A stretch of 64,000 bases of DNA. It comes from Juglans regia. Its lineage: Eukaryota; Streptophyta; Magnoliopsida; Fagales; Juglandaceae. Under the pieces are notes generated by a model, which worked only from the letters and a program-made list of their open reading frames with translations, was not told the DNA's origin and did no database searches. Location: positions 41,324,964-41,388,963 of the forward strand of contig NC_049901.1 in assembly GCF_001411555.2 (NCBI RefSeq). Reading direction: 5' to 3'. Of this stretch, positions 37,601-47,262 are shown piece by piece (position 1 is the stretch's first letter; each line of letters starts with the position of its first letter). The translations under genes and the position numbers were made by a program.

Positions 37601-38142
37601 ATTTTCATTAAAAACAGAAAATCATAAAATTTGAGTAATTTATTGCTTTTCGTATACAATCTTAGCAACAGATGAAGCATCAAAGTTATGGCCCTTTACC
37701 CACTTTTCACAGTATAGTTTCTCAAAAAAGCCAAAATATTAAACATTATCGATTCAATAAACAGTCCAGTCCTCCGCAACCAAACAAAGCCTTGTTAATT
37801 AAAGAATGACGAGGGCCAAGATCTTCATTGAACTAATGGAAGCTAAATATTCCATTTGTCTCCTTAGAAAAACTGAAGTTTCTTCCTTCCAGCCGTGGGA
37901 AGGGGTAAAACAGCTAAATCATATAACTCAAATATTCTTCGCTTTTCTTTTATTTTCTCGACAAGCAAACAGAGTGGAATCAGGGATGAGAAGCGAATTA
38001 AGGAAAGAAGGAATCAACCTTTACATGCGGATTCGAGGAGGGGTGAGACATCAGCCCAGACCGAGTTATCTCCAAAAGGAATGGAGGCGCGTGCGGATAC
38101 GGATATGTCCACTGCCGCTTCCTGGGCACCATTATCGGCCAT
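22642..38142 (-). CDS. NAA35: N-alpha-acetyltransferase 35, NatC auxiliary subunit (Mak10)
   Basis: Coding exons (5' to 3'): 38142-38019, 36924-36857, 35845-35690, 34984-34817, 34099-33949, 27933-27854, 27221-26949, 26829-26686, 25730-25596, 25220-25122, 24731-24675, 24531-24327, 23933-23815, 23488-23420, 23060-22962, 22881-22642. They join in phase to 728 residues, a normal length for the family. The Mak10 hallmark MDPKMDSG is at residues 66-73, followed by [48 protein letters not shown] and the conserved end [14 protein letters not shown] basic KRKAKKKR stretch sits near residue 555. Family knowledge: with NAA30 (catalytic) and NAA38 it forms NatC, which acetylates Met-Leu/Ile/Phe/Trp N-termini, anchors the complex and works at the ribosome. 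Intron 8 seems to use a GC donor. Intron 5 is ~6 kb because of a nested retroelement, and intron 4 holds a LINE. An upstream in-frame ATG at 38238 is possible, but MADNG at 38142 gives the family-like N-terminus. Confidence 0.95.
28441..29376 (+). repeat. 5' LTR of the intron-5 retroelement
   Basis: 936 bp. Compared with the 3' LTR it has about 80 extra bases near 28560-28670, where CGCTCGA/GCTCGAG-type motifs repeat (TTTCGCTCGATGTGCACTCG, TTCACTCGATGTGCGCC). The 3' LTR therefore lost, or the 5' LTR gained, a repeat unit. The remainder aligns closely. Confidence 0.85.
29446..30786 (+). pseudogene. Broken gag of the intron-5 retroelement
   Basis: Starts [29 protein letters not shown] split over two statements: [15 protein letters not shown] then [13 protein letters not shown], the copia UBN2/gag N-terminus. 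The frame changes near 29550, 29686, 29888 and 30400, so no single product is possible. A CCHC zinc knuckle ([14 protein letters not shown]) is encoded at about 30329-30370. A Lys/Glu-rich coiled-coil-like stretch follows (30540-30780). The reading is cut at 30786 by the left arm of the palindrome. Confidence 0.8.
31101..31510 (-). pseudogene. Envelope-like ORF, mirrored copy (left palindrome arm)
   Basis: Minus-strand reading [20 protein letters not shown], then [15 protein letters not shown] and [19 protein letters not shown], split between two frames (31223-31510 and 31101-31373). It corresponds segment by segment to the plus-strand copy in the right arm, with more frame damage. Confidence 0.65.
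31560..31637 (-). mobile_element. 5'-truncated LINE stub in left palindrome arm
   Basis: 78 bp starting with a poly-T run (the poly-A tail of a minus-strand insertion). It carries a LINE 3'-end sequence (minus strand: GTGTACCTGGGCTATGCC, ATCAATGAAATAATTTATTAC). It is flanked by a 17-bp direct repeat beginning ATTCAGGTGGAAATC at 31543-31559 and 31638-31654. The right palindrome arm has this site uninterrupted, which confirms the boundaries. Confidence 0.9.
31704..32219 (+). pseudogene. Envelope-like / plant-transposon-protein ORF (right palindrome arm)
   Basis: A 171-codon open frame resembling the 'putative plant transposon protein' domain found in the third ORF of SIRE-type copia elements: [20 protein letters not shown], then [20 protein letters not shown] and [14 protein letters not shown]. 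After the stop at 32219 related sequence continues to ~32415 in a decayed frame with Ser/Pro-rich and Asp-rich parts. The first part lies at the palindrome centre, so the true N-terminus is missing. The mirrored copy is on the minus strand at 31101-31510, broken by frameshifts. Function unknown even in intact elements. Confidence 0.65.
32822..32996 (-). mobile_element. TRIM solo LTR nested in the intron-5 retroelement
   Basis: 175 bp, on the minus strand reading TGTGATATCCC ... GGGGCGTTACA. It is flanked on both sides by GGTGT (32817-32821 and 32997-33001), an exact 5-bp target duplication. It matches the LTRs of the TRIM at 58087-58534 (shared GGTAGGTGGTGTATG, GAATGAGAAGTT.TTGCTCTT and TTTTGGAGTATA.G.CATG blocks). 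A solo LTR with intact duplication means LTR-LTR recombination removed the interior. Confidence 0.9.
33068..33921 (+). repeat. 3' LTR of the intron-5 retroelement
   Basis: 854 bp, preceded by the polypurine tract. It aligns with the 5' LTR except for the ~80-bp length difference near 33190 and scattered substitutions. The following bases AACTC correspond to GACTC before the 5' LTR. Confidence 0.85.
34143..34619 (-). mobile_element. 5'-truncated LINE in NAA35 intron 4, zf-RVT remnant
   Basis: Flanked by an exact 16-bp direct repeat GCATTCTTTTGTTTTT (34127-34142 and 34620-34635), with poly-T at the left edge as expected for a minus-strand LINE. The minus strand encodes the same zf-RVT block as the element at 12.3 kb: [16 protein letters not shown], then [18 protein letters not shown]. 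It lies in host-gene sense, between exons 5 and 4. Confidence 0.92.
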
Positions 38143-38267
38143 TACTAGAAGCTCAAATTGTCCTTTGTACTCGGGATTCTCTCTCCGATGTCTTTGAGAA
38201 ACTGACTGTACCGGTCTTCGCAAGTGCTTTGTGTCCAAACAGTCAAAGACCCTTTTTCTTTTAGGGT

Positions 38268-38300
38268 ACGAGAGAGAGAGAGAGTGAGAGAGAGTGAGCG
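38268..38300. repeat. (GA)n tract in the NAA35 5' leader/promoter
   Basis: Interrupted GA repeat (AGAGAGAGAGAGTGAGAGAG) about 125-160 bp upstream of the NAA35 start codon, CT-rich on the coding strand. GA/CT tracts near starts recur at four of the five genes in the window. Confidence 0.8.
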
Positions 38301-38708
38301 CCTGCGTCAGGGTTTTAGCCTTTTAGGGTATGGAAATGGAGCGGGTCGGGTCGGGGTCGTTTCTTTGTACTTGGTTACTCCTTGGTTTAGTTTATGGAGA
38401 GGCTATTCTGAGGTTGAACTCACAGTTCTTTCCATGAGCTCTTGGGTTTTATTGTAGATGATTGGACATTCATCACCACCCATATAACTAAATTAATCAT
38501 TAAAAAGCAGTTTTCCAGAAAAATAAGTAATTAATCATGGTCGTTGATATTTTAATTCACAATTACTTAGTATTTGAATCGAATCAATTGAATATGCCAA
38601 TCAAAGTTTCTTCGATGTCTTTAATCATTTTATGATAGAATTTATGACTTTGTTTGATGAGTAGTTCTTGATATAGTTTATGACATTTTTATAGGTTCAC
38701 GTGATTTG

Positions 38709-38745
<37 letters not shown>

Positions 38746-38829
38746 TTCAAATTAAAAATATATTATCAATTTGTAAGCTCGTTATACACAAAATATATTA
38801 CAAGAGTTAAATGTTTTAATTGCAAAGAG

Positions 38830-38975
38830 ATTCTATAAAAATAAACTCATAAATTGATATAATTGGATGTGGTACATTATATTAAAAAATTAATTTTATT
38901 ATAAAATAGATCTAATATATTATATGAAGTCATATCAATTTATAAGTTTACTTTTTTAAGATCTCATTATAACTA
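38830..38975. mobile_element. Palindromic MITE family 2, copy 2
   Basis: AAAATAAACTCATAAATTGA on the left is mirrored by TCAATTTATAAGTTTAC on the right, around the core TTAATTTTATTATAAAATAG. Same architecture as 8470-8640 and 57105-57245. Confidence 0.6.
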
Positions 38976-39151
38976 TAGCATTTTTTTTTTTTCAAATATT
39001 GTAAAGAATCTCCATAATAAGTGGTGTAGACCAAATCTTCCATCCAAATCATTCCTAAAGTAACAAAACTCTCCATAATAAAACTCTACAAGTAACAAAA
39101 CTTACTTGTAAGAGCGAACCTTCCACAATCTTCCACCTATGATTCAAATTC

Positions 39152-39342
39152 TGTGTTTGGTTATCAAACATCTCTCAACTTATCTCAACTTATCATTACA
39201 ATTTTTTCAAATTCTAACATAAAATATAATAAACAATTCAACTTTTTCAAATCTCAAAATAATAATAATATTAAAAAATAATATTCTAACAATATTTTAT
39301 CATCTCAACTCAACTCAGTTCAACATCCAAACACAACCTTAC
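39152..39342. mobile_element. Tourist-like MITE, copy 5
   Basis: CTGTGTTTGGTTATC on the left and CATCCAAACACAACC followed by TTA on the right. The interior has the ATAAAATATAATAAACAATT and AATAATATTCTAACAATATT blocks. Confidence 0.75.
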
Positions 39343-39527
39343 TCTACATACCCATGACTTTCTTGGAGATGAAGAAACCTACATGCCAATGTTAATTTGA
39401 TGTTTGTTCTTCTTCTTTTATCTTTCGTTGTAAATATGATTTTTTTTTCCTGTCTCATGAACATGAAACGTATTGAATTCTTAGAAGCTGTACAAATTGT
39501 CAAATACTATGGGTAAAGGAAACTACA

Positions 39528-41866
39528 TTACGGTAGCCGAATGTCAAGTCTTCTAAGCCAAACAGAGTGAAGCAACATATGAAAAACATCAAAAGGCTTT
39601 GCTGGTCGGTTCATCTCAAAATGTCTTCGCACTTTTGTCACCCTCCTCTGCATTTTCAAGTACTGAAAGTTTGGAATACCTTTCAGAATCGTCTTGATCT
39701 CTGGAATTCTGTTTGTTGGAATTTGCAGCGAGAACTTGCTCCAATCAAGCACATCACTGAAGGGTAGAACATAGTAATCAGAAACTATAACCGGGACACA
39801 CCCAGCATGAATTGCCTCCACCAATCTTGGGCTCGCTACTTCATAACCACTTGGGCACAAGCAAAACTTGCTCTGTCCCATGAGTTTGCTGTAATTTTGG
39901 TTCTCAGGAAGGTGTTCGAAGACTCGGATATCCTCGTCTTTGTCCTTCCAATGTGCGAACAAGATGTTCCTGATGTCTCCATGCGCCCTTCCGGCAAAGA
40001 AGCCGAGGATTGTACGCTTAGCAGTGGGTAGGCCGATGTCGCGAGGAGGGTTGAGCTTGAAAGGTTCTAAGTTAAACTCTGGTAACGAGACGTCTCTCTT
40101 AGGCTCAAATCCTTCTGAGGTGTTGGCATTACATAGCACTCTTATGAAATTCTTGTAGAGTTCAGGCTTCTCTTTCGACACTTGTGGTGCCTGAAATTTG
40201 AAGCCGAATATATGTTAATTGATGCACGAAAAACATAATAGAAAAACAAAGTATATATGTCTTAAAATATTTAAGAGAAGTATTACAAATATAAAAAGAT
40301 TATTATATAAAAATAAATTTATAAATTCACGTAATTTCATCGTATAATTTGTTAGATCTATTTTATAATATATGAGTAACAATGATACTGGAATTAACGT
40401 TTGCAAAGAAATAAAAAACAAAAACAAAAACAAAAATGCAATAGAACATACCCAATCATGACAGGAGACTAAAAAATGGTCAGCTCCACTGCTTCTGTTC
40501 CAGTATGGGTATTTTTTACGGACGGTGTAGATGTAATCGGTGACAATACGGACCAATCGATCACGATCGTAGGTGGTGATGGGCAGGTAGATGTACTCAA
40601 CGATGTAGGTAACACTTATGGGTAGGAAGAACACATGGGCCTCATCGGGATGATGGGCCATGAACGTGCTCATACCGCCGTCCATTTCATCGATGAAGTG
40701 GCCCTCGATGGAGTAGATGTGCTTTGTGGGCCCATCGTGGACCAATGGTTGTTCTCCTTCCTTATAGGTCCACACTTTGAATCTCTTCACCATCTCAATA
40801 TGACTCCTAATGGTCAACGCACAATACTTATGAATATTATTTCATAAACAAAAAGCCTATAAGATCCATCTCTTTTTATTAGCTTAAATTTTTTAAATGA
40901 ATAGTAATTTCACATGATATCAAAACAGAAATTATATATTTAAACCTTGACTCTACACTTTATTTTATTTAATTAAATATTTCACATGTTGGACTATCCA
41001 TTGGTAGAGAGTTGAATAATTTAAAGTGTAAAGTATCAAACAAAATATATATACATAGAACATTAAGGCGAACCATTATAACATAATAATCGATGGAGGA
41101 CGATGAAAAATGAAACTATTTATATTGTTTGTGTATATATGTACGTAGTTGCTACAACGCATAATATATTAATATATCATAGTACTGCATATCACACACA
41201 TGATATAAATCAATACATATCATTAGAGTTATATATGTACATACATATATAGTAATTAGTAGGACAATACATATGATATGGTATATATTAAGATATTACT
41301 AATTTTAAAACCTTATGTTTCCAATCATGTCATTAATGATCAGTTGACTAGTACGTAATGATATTCATCTTCTTTTTAATCATAATATTTTTATAACAAT
41401 CATCTCGTGCATGGCCGCATCTAATCATGAATTTTTTGCAATATCAGAAAATAATGATATTGATCATTTGATTATTTTTTAAATATATATATATTAGATG
41501 TAAAACAGAATGTCATAATTATATATATATATATATATATAAAAGGAAATCAAAATCAAATATATATATATATATATATGATGTGATATGATATGATATG
41601 ATCTACATATATGTTGACTTACTGATGAAAGGCATAGGCATTTCTGTAAATGCATCCTCTCGGGATGAAACCGATCACTGATCCCTTGTCGTGGGACGTA
41701 AAATTCCTAGTAAGAATCGCTTTGCGAATAGCCGCTCGTGCTCTAGCCAAGTCTGCTTCAATCCTTTCCGTACTACTTTTCTTCTGCACAATATATAACA
41801 CCAGAAACGTACACACAATTAATTATATAGGAAAAAATTTGAATGAATACATACATACATGATACA

Positions 41867-41911
<45 letters not shown>

Positions 41912-42313
41912 CTTGTGATGATATGATCAAAGACGACGTCGCACTTTGATATGGCTGGAAGAAGTATGGACGTTCCTGGGTTCAAGAGTGAAGGGAGTTG
42001 AGGAGGGCGGAGGACCATGCAGTAGAACTGAATCAGATATTTGATGTGCAGACACGGTTGGAGCAGATGCTGGTGAAACAGCTTGTTTGGCTGTTAATTG
42101 GTAATTGGTTTGTGTATGGTAAAAAGTTGGTATGAAAGCTGGAAGAAGCTGCTGAATGTGCAAGTGATGATCATCATCTGCATCATGGCTACTTTTGTTT
42201 AAGCTGGTAAGGGAGAAGTAGAGATCAAGGAATATCACAAGGAGCATGATCATCAGGAGGAGAAAAGTTAATGGAACTGGAATAGGTAAATGAAAGCTCA
42301 AGGCCGTTGCCAT
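39528..42313 (-). CDS. Exostosin-family (GT47) glycosyltransferase, gene A
   Basis: Coding exons (5' to 3'): 42313-41945, 41783-41623, 40806-40452, 40190-39528, giving 515 residues. A type II membrane topology is expected: short cytosolic N-terminus, hydrophobic anchor at about residues 7-33 ([17 protein letters not shown]), then a Ser/Pro/His-rich stem. The exostosin domain begins near [20 protein letters not shown] and includes [70 protein letters not shown] and [14 protein letters not shown]. Relatives are plant 'probable glycosyltransferases' of the At3g07620/At5g11130 group, Golgi enzymes thought to act on cell-wall glycans or glycoproteins; the substrate is unknown. The donor of exon 1 (AAA|GTGCGA) is weak but sits exactly where gene B has AAA|GTAAGA. 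Gene B (53641-55892) has the same exon phases, so this is a duplicated pair. Confidence 0.92.
40285..40375. mobile_element. Palindromic MITE family 2, partial copy in GT47-A intron 3
   Basis: TATAAAAATAAATTTATAAA followed by TTGTTAGATCTATTTTATAAT matches one half of the family. The other half is missing. Confidence 0.4.
41871..41909. repeat. (TA)n microsatellite in GT47-A intron 1
   Basis: Nearly uninterrupted TA dinucleotides for about 40 bp. Shorter TA tracts lie at 41520-41540 and 41561-41578 in intron 2, together with a pentamer run (GATAT)n at 41584-41602. Confidence 0.9.
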
Positions 42314-44452
42314 GGCTAGCTTGCTATATTAATCTTCTTCTTCTTCTTCTTCTGCCACAGAGAGAGAGAGAGAGAGAGATATGAAATCATGAAATATATG
42401 GGGAAAATTAAATATATATTAATGAATTTCCAAAAGCAATAATTCTTTTTTTTTTTTTGCCAACTTAATTAATTATGCTATGATATAAATTAAATAGGAA
42501 TGTAATATTTGATTACTTAAATTCTGGTGGTGTACCGTTCCGTTCAAATTTTAAATTAAAGATTACATTCCTATATATTATAATTTCCATCCTTATTAAT
42601 TAGCTAGCTTGTAATAATTTCTAAGTAAGTCTGATCTCAATCAAATGGCCAATAAAATCGTACGATAAAATAAATATAGGGACACGTACGTACATGATTA
42701 ATATATATATATCAAGTTCTGGGCGCATTAATATTTATTTATATATATGTATACAACTAATTAATATATAATTATATATATATGCACTGATATTTCTACA
42801 TCACTATAAGAAAAATAGACTTTTGTGGCCATTTAATTGCGGCGAAAAGGTTATTTGTGATCAAAACAGACTCATTTTGACTGTAAATAGTCATTTCGCT
42901 GGAATTAAATGACCACAAATAAACAGTTTTCTTGTAGTGCATCCACATATCCCAAAAAATATCCCTAAACCGAAGACATGCATGAGAGCAATATGGGATC
43001 GATGTTGATGGCCAGGTCGAGTACTAGTGATCATGATCATGATGATCAAGCATTAATATATTTATGTGGCCACTAATTAATTAGCAACTATATATGCATA
43101 GAGGCTGCATTTTACCGTCTACCATGGTTTTTGTATTGTAGAAATGGGGGTCAATATTTCAGCTTTTTCGCTACGTTTTATTGACCAACGAGTCTTTATT
43201 CAAGTCAAGACTAACGGGTGTTTAAAGAAGACTCGTTAAGAATAAGGAGTAATGATACTTTTACAATTTTTTTATAATTTATTTTCAAATAACTAATGAA
43301 ATCATGTCACCCTATTAAGAATAAATTTTAATATTACAAAACTATAATCCATTTCATGTAAAGTTGTAAAGTAGTTCGTGTAAAATATAGTTATAAAGTT
43401 ATTATTTTCCTTGCAAAAGTGATAATACAACAACTTAAAGAAGAAAATTACTATATATATATATATATATATTACTCAACATCCAAATCACGATATTGAT
43501 CAAACCACTATTTTTTTTTGTGTTTTAGACTTTTATCTCTATGTATGAGTAATATTATATATAATTATAAAGTAGGTAAGTTTCGTACATTTATTTTTAT
43601 TTAAAAAAAAAAAGTGTAAAACTCAAAATTAAAAAATGACTTTTTTGATCTTAAACTTGCTCATGATTTTTTTTTCAAGAAGTATGCACGAGACGTATAC
43701 ATCTTAAAATTATATATAAAAATTATTTTATTCTATCTCTCCGTATATCTCTATGTGTATATATATGTTTGTAGTTTAAACTGGTATTTCAATGTTCAAC
43801 TATGCATCATTCTTCCACTGAAAAAGTAATTTTTTCGTGCTTTAGATCACTATTGAACGCGGTAGTCATGTTCAAGTTAAGTTGAAATTTGTTACGCGTC
43901 AAGAAAATAATAAATTCTACACGTAGAAATTAAGACTAGTAGTGTGCCACGATTGCGACATGATGTCTCTCTCTCATCGCACACGTATCTGCGTGCACAC
44001 ATACACAAACATGATATTAATAGATATTTTTTTGAGAAATGATTTCTATATATAGTCATGGTGACACGTAACTTCCGTACATTCATTTAAATAAATATGA
44101 ATAAATTTAATACTTATATAAAAAAATCATTTTTTAATGACGAACTATATAACTATTTTTTAAAATAAATAATATGCCAAACTTACATATTTTAAAATTA
44201 TATCTAACATTGATCTAATTTTTTTAAAAATTAGCTGGGACATATACGCACCAGCTCATATATAGAAGTACTTCCTTTCCCCTTTTGTCCATGCAGTAAT
44301 ATATAAACGAGCGCCAGGCCATGGTGTGTACTCTTCCTCTTGATCATATGCGCACATATATATGAAGTGATTTGATAGACACTTCAAATGCTTTGATAGA
44401 AGGTGTACGTGCCTTTAAAGCCAGCCAAGAATTATATTATAATTAGAGAGGC

Positions 44453-44486
<34 letters not shown>

Positions 44487-45248
44487 CTTGATGATTTCGA
44501 TCATGTTGAGCAATATATATAGTAATTTTCTATATATTGCTCATGTTGGCACATGTTGCAAAATATGACGATGATGATATATATATATATATCCAGATTA
44601 ATATATCCAAATTTGGCAAGTGCGTCGACTCTCTATATCAATTAGCATAGCCTTGATTTTTTTTTCTTACAATAATTGCATGATCGAGATATAAATACAA
44701 TTGATGATCATCTCCTAAATTGGAAACAATTATCAATTAAGGAAGTGATTTTTTTCTCCTTAATTACATGTTGATTATATAATTAGAACGAGTACCGAAG
44801 TCAAAGTACTGTACATGATTGTCATATGATTTTTTTTTTTTGGTATTAATTAAGGTGTGATCGATGTAGCGGTATCATCAATGATTCAATATGGTTTTTA
44901 TTTTTTTACTTTTCACAAAAAAGGGTGGAAGATATTATATATAGGCCGGACAAGTTAATGAAAATTCTTAGCAACATATCAAATATATATACAACACTGG
45001 TTTGGCGCCTGGATGCTTGTAATAGCTAGCAGTTGATATAAAAATATTTTTATTTTTATTTTTTGTATAATGTGTGCCACTATAAGTGTGACCTTTGATA
45101 TGTCATAAAACTTTAAAGATCTTATATAACAAGAGAGATTATTATATAATCTTATTAATTAGTCCTGACTTATGAGGAAAAATTATCGTGGTAACATCTT
45201 TACGTACAAAAATCAAGTAATCTTAAAAATAAATTTCTATTCAGTAGC
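42314..45248. other. Promoter side of GT47-A and intergenic sequence
   Basis: Holds a TTC/GA-rich leader (CTTCTTCTTCTTCTTCTTC at ~42334 and (GA)n at 42361-42379, plus strand) just upstream of the start codon. Beyond that are long AT-rich stretches with TA microsatellites (43455-43472, 44456-44483) and a CACTA-type MITE (42802-42939). No further gene is visible; the 64-codon frame at 43892-44086 has no domain. Confidence 0.6.
42802..42939. mobile_element. CACTA-type MITE with exact 3-bp duplication
   Basis: 138 bp starting CACTATAAGAAAA and ending TTTTCTTGTAGTG, flanked by CAT on both sides (42799-42801 and 42940-42942). An inner inverted pair (GGCCATTTAATTGCG against GGAATTAAATGACC) makes it largely foldable. 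Termini and duplication length are those of CACTA/En-Spm elements. Confidence 0.88.
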
Positions 45249-46073
45249 CATTACAAGAGATTGGGATTTTTGAGACAAATTATTTTGTCTCAAAAAACTC
45301 AATTTTCATCCCAAAATATTTTTGGAGACGAAAGACTATTTTATCTTGAAAAGCCTGTCTCAAGAGGCTTTTGGTGTCTCAAAAAATTATTTTTATGAAC
45401 GAAATTGGGTGTCACTAGTTGAAACTGTTCAAATGGATTTGTTTTTTAGACGAATCAATTTCGTCTGAAAAAACGGTTCGAATGGAATCATTTTAATTCG
45501 AACCGACACATACCGTACTATTCGAATAATAAAAAATTTTGATTCAAACTAATAACCATATTTGATCATGCTAGAACAGACAGAGTGTTCGAACCGATTA
45601 TATCCGTTCGAACTAATAAATTTTTCAAATGACTTATTTCTAACATAAATTCTGCCCGTTCGAATGGGGTTTTGTATATTAATATTGTTTGAACAAATAT
45701 TTTATTGTTCGAACGGTTGTACAGATTGTATTTCTCGGTTGTCATTCGAATGGGCTAACTTTTGTTCGAATGAGTCTTTTTTTGTTCAAATAGATTTATA
45801 AATGGTAATTTATCGTTCAAACTGGTTATTTACCGTTCAAATGGTATTAATCATACAGAACAAAAATTAATTAAAAATATCATATTAATATTACACAAAT
45901 TGTAATTCAAACATCACAATTGTTCAAATGTTTTGAAACATCATAATAGAAAGACAATTAAAGAAAAATAAATTTTAAGATTATGATAGTAACATATAGT
46001 TTTGGGACATCATTGACTGCCATTGTTCAAATATTTTTTGGTTATTCAACTCCAGCCTCTTCTACACGTTCTT

Positions 46074-46850
46074 TTATAATCTCGTCTCTAAGTCCGCTGC
46101 TTGATCTAATTGGGTCAGCAACTCTTTTTTCTTGGACGTCAATCGTTCTATCTCAAATGTTGCTTCCTCCAATTTATTAGTTTTGTCGCCATTAGACTTG
46201 GCTCGATAAGAGGATGATAATGTTAAGGATGGTTCCACGCAATGTCCTGAGCTCCTCAAATATCTAGAACGAGATCCAAAAACTTGAGAAAGGATCTGAG
46301 TATCGTAAACAGATGTTTCATTAGATGGATCCACAACAATTTCCTTAAGAGATATCATCTTGTCCTAAAAAAAATATTAAAATTAGTATAAGTAACAAAA
46401 GTATTATTAGACAATGGAATTAAAGAAATTTAAACTTATATAATTTACCTCTGCTTTGGGACTAGTCCAAACATCATCACGATTTTTATGTGATTTAACA
46501 TACAATTGGGTTAGGTCATAGTCAGCAAAGCTTTCTTCATCCTTCAAAAGGAAAATCTATATTAAAACTTAAATAAGAAAAGTCTATGAGATGTTAATAT
46601 TTAACATGGACTAGAATAACTTACCATTTTTTTTAGACAAACGATGAAAAGATCGAGAACTCGCATGCTGGTATATCATTAAATTTGATCTATTTACTTT
46701 TTTCACAGTACCCATCTATACGTTTAATACATCTAGCATGTATTGTTAAAAAAATATAGCAACAAAATTACCTGATAAGTAGGATCTTCAAACACATCAT
46801 AAATCTTCTCTCATTCGTTTGGTGGCATTGCTTGGAATGGATTTTGGCGT
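46074..46850 (-). pseudogene. Ptta/En/Spm-type (Transposase_24-like) remnant
   Basis: The 94-codon frame at 46074-46358 reads VDPSNETSVYDTQILSQVFG, RSRYLRSSGHCVEPS and then a Glu/Lys-rich coiled coil (ATFEIERLTSKKKELLTQL), the usual C-terminus of plant Ptta/En/Spm proteins. Upstream, pieces of the same protein are visible (SFADYDLTQLYV near 46500-46540; MPPNE, stop, EKIYDVFEDPTYQ near 46772-46830, where a Trp codon has become a stop). Introns or deletions separate the pieces. Non-functional. Confidence 0.7.
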
Positions 46851-47042
46851 GCCTCAGTTGTAATACTAAACTTCTGATAGTGTGCATGACATCAATCTTT
46901 ATATCTCCAGAATGGATTCGACATCAGTTTCTCAATCTTTAATCAATCCCCTCGTTGGCCAAAATTAAATTCAAACTCGTAATTTCAAAAATTATAAACA
47001 AATAGTATAAATACAAAGTAACTTTAAATTAACATGTTATAC

Positions 47043-47262
47043 GGGCAGGTTTGGTAACTAAAACAAAACACAAAATTCTCATCTCATCTCATCTCATCAT
47101 TACACCTTTTTCAAATCTCCATACAAAATATAATAAACAATTCAACTTTTTCAAATCCCAATACACATTTTTCAAATCCCAAAACAATAATAATATTAAA
47201 ACATAATATTTTAAACTTCAAAACAAAACACAAAATTCTCATCTCACCCCCCAAACCTGCCC
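47043..47262. mobile_element. Tourist-like MITE, copy 6, inside the CACTA element
   Basis: Perfect 12-bp inverted termini (GGGCAGGTTTGG / CCAAACCTGCCC) with TAC before and TAA after, near the family's TWA preference. Closest in sequence to copy 1 (6672-6891), which it matches in reverse orientation. Inserted after the CACTA element arrived. Confidence 0.85.

Larger units (their letters stand above)
38457..39527. other. Intergenic between NAA35 promoter and GT47 gene A
   Basis: About 1.1 kb without a gene. It contains a (TA)n tract (38718-38741), palindromic MITE family 2 copy 2 (38830-38975) and a Tourist-like MITE (39152-39342). Confidence 0.6.

Noticed and set aside
40215..40440. Extension of the GT47-A exon 3 frame into the following sequence
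   Set aside because: It is intron read-through. A donor at 40451 and acceptor at 40191 join CHDW to APQV as in gene B.
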